From: Pseudomonadota bacterium
Lineage (GTDB): Bacteria; Pseudomonadota; Gammaproteobacteria; Steroidobacterales; Steroidobacteraceae
DNA length: 64,000 nucleotides
Assembly (NCBI GenBank): GCA_016713725.1
Contig: JADJOO010000036.1
Span: 62,001-126,000, forward strand
Reading direction: 5' to 3'
Both the position numbers and the translations under genes were made by a program. Under the pieces are notes generated by a model. It did not search any database, had not been told where the DNA came from, and saw only the letters and a program-made list of their open reading frames with translations. Positions 59,885-64,000 of this stretch are shown piece by piece. The stretch's first letter is position 1. The number at the start of each line of letters is the position of its first letter.

Positions 59885-62800
59885 ATGCAGATGTCCGCAT
59901 CCTCGACTGTCCGCCATGCAGGTGAATCGCAACAGGCTGCCGGAGCACCGGCCGAAACTGCCCCGCTGCGGTTCGTGAGCGCTGCGTCGCTCTTCGACGG
60001 TCACGACGCCGCAATCAACATCATCCGACGGTTGCTGCAGGCCCACGGCGCCGAAGTCGTGCACCTGGGGCACAACCGCAGCGTCGCCGACATCGTGCGC
60101 GCGGCCCTGCAGGAAGACGCGGACGGCATCGCGTGCAGTTCCTACCAGGGCGGCCACGTCGAGTATTTCAAGTACATGGTCGACATGCTGAAGGACCTCG
60201 GTGCGCCGCACATCCGCATCATCGTGGGCGGCGGCGGCACGATCGCGCCGCACGAGATCGAGGAGCTCGAGGCCTATGGCGTCGAGCGCATCTACACGCC
60301 CGAGGACGGCCGCAGGCTAGGCCTCGACGGCATGATCGACGACGTGTTCACGCGCGTGCGCAAGGCCGCGCGTCCGGGCTTCGAGTTCGGGCCGGTCGGG
60401 CCGCGCGACCATCAGCAGATCGCACGCACGATCTCCGCGCTCGAGCGCGGGGAGGCCGATGCGCCGTTCAGTGAAACCCTGCGCCGCGCCGTTTCGCGCA
60501 GCGCGAAGCGGACGCCGGTGGTGGGCATCACCGGCACCGGCGGTGCGGGCAAGTCGTCGTTGACCGACGAACTGCTGCTGCGATTTGTGCGGCATTTCCC
60601 TGATCGCAACATCGCCGTCGTCGCCATGGATCCGACGCGCCGCCGCAGTGGCGGCGCATTGCTCGGCGACCGCATCCGCATGAACTCGCTCGCGGCCGAA
60701 CAGGTGTTCATGCGCTCGCTCGCGACGCGGCGGCAGAACCTCGCAACCAGCGCAGTGCTGGCCGATGTGCTCAAGCTGATGCGGTAGGCGAATGTCGACC
60801 TCGTTGTGGTCGAAACCGCCGGCATCGGCCAGAGCGACTCCGAGATCGTCGACCTGGTCGACGTGCCGCTGTACGTGATGACGCCCGAGTACGGCGCGGC
60901 GAGCCAGCTCGAGAAGATCGACATGCTCGATTTCGCCGACCTGGTCGCGCTGAACAAGTTCGAGAAGCGCGGCGCCGAGGACGCGTTGCGCGACGTGCGC
61001 AAGCAGTGGCGCCGCAATCGTGTCGAGTTCAAGCGGCCCGACGACCAGGTGCCGGTGTTCCCGACCATCGCGAGCCGCTTCAACGATCCGGGCGTCAACC
61101 GCCTCTTTGCCGCACTCTGCGCGCGGCTCGATGAACAGGCAGGCGGGGACCGGCGCTGGACCGTCACGGACCCGGGCCCGACTGAATTGATCGCACGGCA
61201 TGCGCTGGTGCCGGCTACGCGTTCACGGTACCTGGCCGAGATTGCGACCAATGGCCGTCGCGCGCACGATGCAGTCGAGCACCGTTCACTCGCCGCGAGT
61301 CGCGCCCAGAGCCTGCACGAGGCCTTGCGCACTTTGGGCGACACGTCCGTGCCCGAACCGCTGGAGCGTTACGGCGCAACGGCGCTGGCAGACGGCGGCG
61401 CCGATTCCGCACTGCTTCGACTGCGGGCAGCCTACAACGATGCGCTCGAGGCGGTCGGTGCCGATGGACTCGCACTGCTGCGGCAGTGGCCGACGATGGC
61501 GAAGTCGGCCACCGACGACCAGTTCACGTACACGGTCCGTGGCAAGGAAATCCGCGGCGACAACTATGTGCCGACGCTGAGCCACAACCGCGTGCCCAAG
61601 CTCGCGGTGCCCCGTTTCCGTGACTGGGGCGAACAACTGACGTTCCTGATGAAGGAGAACCTGCCGGGTCAGTTTCCCTTCACGGCGGGCGTCTATCCGT
61701 ATCGCCGCGAGGAAGAGGACCCGACCCGCATGTTCGCGGGCGAGGGCGGGCCCGAGCGTACCAACCGCCGGTTCCATTACGTCGCGGGCGGCCATGGCGC
61801 CGCGCGCCTCTCGACGGCCTTCGATTCGACGACGCTGTACGGCGAGGACCCGGACGAGCGGCCGGACATCTACGGCCGCATCGGCAACTCCGGCGTGTCG
61901 ATCGCGACGCTCGACGACATGAAGAAGCTCTACTCGGGCTTCGATCTCTGCGCACCGACGACATCGGTCTCGATGACGATCAATGGTCCGGCGCCGATGA
62001 TCCTCGCGATGTTCATGAACACCGCGATCGACCAGCGGGTCGAGAAGCATCTGCGCGCCACGGGCCAGTGGGAGGCGGCGGAGAAGAAGATCGCCGCCCT
62101 GTTCAAGGACCGGCCGCGGCCGGTCTACAAGGGCGAGCTGCCGCCTAACCATGACGGCTCGGGCCTTGGCCTGCTCGGCGTCACGGGCGATCAGCTGCTC
62201 GATGCCGGTACGTACCAGAAGATCCGCAAGGAGACGCTGTCGCTCGTGCGCGGCACCGTGCAGGCGGACATCCTCAAGGAAGACCAGGCGCAGAACACCT
62301 GCATCTTCTCGACCGAGTTCGCGCTGCGCATGATGGGGGACGTGCAGCAGTTCTTCATTGACAATGACGTCCGCAATTTCTATTCGGTGTCGATCTCGGG
62401 CTATCACATTGCCGAAGCGGGCGCGAATCCGGTGTCACAGCTCGCGTTCACGCTGGCGAACGGGTTCACGATCGCCGAGTACTACCTTGCGCGCGGCATG
62501 AAGATCGACGACTTCGCGCCGAACCTGTCGTTTTTCTTCTCGAACGGCATGGACCCGGAGTATGCGGTGATCGGTCGCGTGGCTCGCCGCATCTGGGCAC
62601 GTGCGATGCGGGACCTCTATCGCGCGGGTCCGCGCTCGCAGATGCTGAAGTACCACATCCAGACGTCGGGCCGCAGCCTGCATGCGCAGGAGATCCAGTT
62701 CAACGACGTGCGCACGACGCTGCAGGCGCTCTACGCGCTGTTCGACAACTGCAACAGCCTGCACACCAACGCCTACGACGAGGCGATCACGACGCCGACG

Positions 62801-63352
62801 GAAGAGTCGGTGCGCCGTGCGGTGGCGATCCAGCTGATCATCGGCAAGGAGCTCGGCCTCAACAAGACGCAGAACCCGTGGCAGGGATCGTTCGCGATCG
62901 ACCAGCTGACGGACCTGGTGGAAGAGGCCGTCTATCGCGAGTTCGACCGGATCTCGGAGCGCGGTGGCGTGCTCGGCGCGATGGAGACGATGTACCAGCG
63001 CGGCAAGATCCAGGAAGAGTCGCTGTATTACGAAACGCTTAAGCATGACGGCACGCTGCCGATCGTCGGCGTCAACACCTACCTGGCGAAGGAAGGCTCG
63101 AACGACGAGATCCGCAACGCCGAGCTGATCCGCTCGACCGAGGATGAGAAGCAGGACCAGGTAGCCGCGGTTCGCGCCTTTCTCGCTCGCAACGCGGCGC
63201 AGCGTCCGGCCGCGCTCGCACGGCTGCAGCAACAGGCGGCCACGGGCGGGAACGTGTTCGCCGAGTTGATGGAGGCAGTGAAGGTTGCGTCGCTCGGTTC
63301 GATCTCCAACGCGCTGTACCAGGTCGGCGGGCAGTACCGGCGCAGCATGTAA
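59885..63352 (+). CDS. icmF: Fused isobutyryl-CoA mutase IcmF, interrupted by an in-frame TAG
   Basis: One frame of 1156 codons carries a B12-binding domain (FDGHDAAINIIRRLLQAHG, base-off motif; about 28-165), the MeaI-type chaperone GTPase with P-loop GITGTGGAGKSSLTDE, and the mutase barrel (VSMTINGPAPMILAMFMNTA, RGTVQADILKEDQAQNTC, QTSGRSLHAQEIQFNDVRTT). A TAG at 60785-60787 (codon 301) lies within the GTPase domain, between LADVLKLMR and ANVDLVVVETAGIGQ. Apart from this the protein is complete. IcmF interconverts isobutyryl-CoA and n-butyryl-CoA with adenosylcobalamin. GGAG lies before the ATG. I treat the stop as a probable error. Confidence 0.93.
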
Positions 63353-63374
63353 GCGCGGGGCGCGTTGGTCGACG

Positions 63375-64000
63375 TTATTTAGGCGGCATTGATCGGAGCC
63401 TCGGGGTCCGGATTCGTTCCGCGGGACGCCGTAAACCCGTCCATGGGGGCTCCGGCCGCGCCGTCCATGGCGCGGACGGCCCGCGCAACGAATCACGGAC
63501 CCCGAGGCTCCGAGCCGCGCGCCATGCGCGCGGCCAAGCGTGCCCGCGCTTCCTTCCTTTGGGTTCCGGGGCCGGGCCGTCCGCGACATGGACGTCGCGG
63601 CGGAGCCCCATGGATGGGTTTACGCGTCCCGGCCCGGAACCCGAAGGAAGGAAGCCGCGGGCGACATGCCGCACCTCGCGACGCGCGATGCGGGTCCGGG
63701 GTCGATTAGCGCCCGCGAGCGGGGCGTGTGCCAGCACCGCGAGGTCCGGCTCCCCGAGCCGGACGAGCATCGCGTCGCGCGCTGCGTCCCGCAGTTCGTC
63801 GGGCTCACGCCCAGCGCCATCGATCGACGGCATTATCTCGATGCGGATCGTGCCCGGCATCGGCATGATCGCGCCATTCGGCATCGAGCGACGCGTGCCG
63901 AGAATGGTGGCCGGCACCAGCGGCACGCCTCCGCGCGCCGCAGCCACGAACGCGCCGATGTGAAACCGCTTGAGTCCGACGGCCGAGTCGAACGTGCCCT
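63375..64000 (-). CDS. PlsC-type lysophospholipid acyltransferase, 5' end outside window
   Basis: Reading from the window edge, the frame gives GTFDSAVGLKRFHIGAFVAA and GVPLVPATILGTRRSMPNGA, the third and fourth motifs of 1-acylglycerol-3-phosphate-type acyltransferases. The catalytic HX4D motif and N-terminus lie beyond 64000. Similarity-like sequence ends near 63690. The frame then runs on through the inverted-repeat cluster to a stop at 63375, giving an Arg/Pro-rich tail that is probably not real. A nearby TAA at 63706-63708, one frame away, may mark the true end. Confidence 0.78.
   Translation of the reverse strand, partial: GTFDSAVGLKRFHIGAFVAAARGGVPLVPATILGTRRSMPNGAIMPMPGTIRIEIMPSIDGAGREPDELRDAARDAMLVRLGEPDLAVLAHAPLAGANRPRTRIARREVRHVARGFLPSGSGPGRVNPSMGLRRDVHVADGPAPEPKGRKRGHAWPRAWRAARSLGVRDSLRGPSAPWTARPEPPWTGLRRPAERIRTPRLRSMPPK
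63394..63662. repeat. Cluster of interleaved inverted repeats
   Basis: Three long inverted pairs overlap in an A-B-A'-C-B'-C' order: A 63394-63418 with 63487-63512 (25 pairs, one bulge), B 63422-63454 with 63601-63631 (about 30 pairs, small gaps), C 63542-63575 with 63629-63662 (about 30 pairs). Three short hairpins fill the gaps: 63460-63480, 63514-63534 (perfect 9-pair stem, CAT loop) and 63581-63600. It lies between icmF and the convergent acyltransferase. Confidence 0.88.

Noticed and set aside
61694..61696. Tyr604 of IcmF (AGVYPYRR), where I recall Phe in a characterised IcmF active site
   Set aside because: I cannot confirm that Phe is usual in the proteobacterial clade; it may be ordinary there, so I make no substrate claim.

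Overview
The window is GC-rich, densely coding bacterial chromosome. Gene content and order (NAD-dependent 180-kDa-type glutamate dehydrogenase, ZapE, HtpX, MoaA-MoaC-MobA-MoaD, ETF-ubiquinone oxidoreductase, fused isobutyryl-CoA mutase, several TonB-dependent receptors, a TPR-sulfotransferase) suggest an aerobic, Gram-negative gammaproteobacterium of the Steroidobacter/Nevskia/Xanthomonadales-like kind. That placement is inference from gene families, not from a phylogenetic marker.

Layout. 1-450: a truncated thioredoxin-fold gene. 547-4683 (minus): the bacterial proteasome-related Anbu locus with its transglutaminase, alpha-E and ATP-grasp partners. 4853-7883 (minus): cyclic-nucleotide-binding protein, DNA photolyase and HtpX protease. 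8081-10112: a small winged-helix regulator, a CHAD protein, a GNAT acetyltransferase and an acidic protein. 10271-14473 (plus): acyl-CoA dehydrogenase and proBA. 14475-19647 (minus): a molybdenum-cofactor operon moeA-moaA-moaC-mobA-moaD-(moaE/moeB/rhodanese fusion). 20265-21907: mmsA and tRNA-Arg. 21979-28684: two convergent TonB-dependent receptors, the minus-strand one apparently in an operon with a TPR-sulfotransferase. 28798-32592: amidohydrolase, MBL hydrolase and a double ABC ATPase. 33648-37718: a TPP-riboswitch-controlled thiamine uptake and salvage operon (TonB receptor, YkoF-like binding protein, PnuT-like transporter, thiamine-kinase-like protein). 37748-40376: ferredoxin, SnoaL-like protein, nitronate monooxygenase and SDR. 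40522-50111: gpmA, a thiolase, a glycosyltransferase, NAD-glutamate dehydrogenase, MarR and zapE. 50122-63352: acyl-CoA metabolism (acetoacetyl-CoA synthetase, EtfD-like and ETF-QO electron exits, two SDRs, thiolase, TetR, IcmF). 63375-64000: a partial acyltransferase whose 3' flank is packed with interleaved inverted repeats.

Sequence quality matters for every reader of this window. At least fifteen otherwise conserved genes carry one- or two-base shifts, usually in or next to a short homopolymer. There is one in-frame amber codon in icmF and a run of 46 G that replaces part of a gene. I read these mainly as sequencing or assembly errors rather than pseudogenes, and give the coordinates of the repaired genes.

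The most interesting biology I see: the Anbu locus; the TPP-riboswitch thiamine operon containing a YkoF-like protein; the MoaE-MoeB-rhodanese triple fusion; a TPR-sulfotransferase beside a TonB receptor that has an acidic, tyrosine-rich segment (a speculative tyrosine-sulfation pair); and the interleaved palindromic element at 63394-63662.
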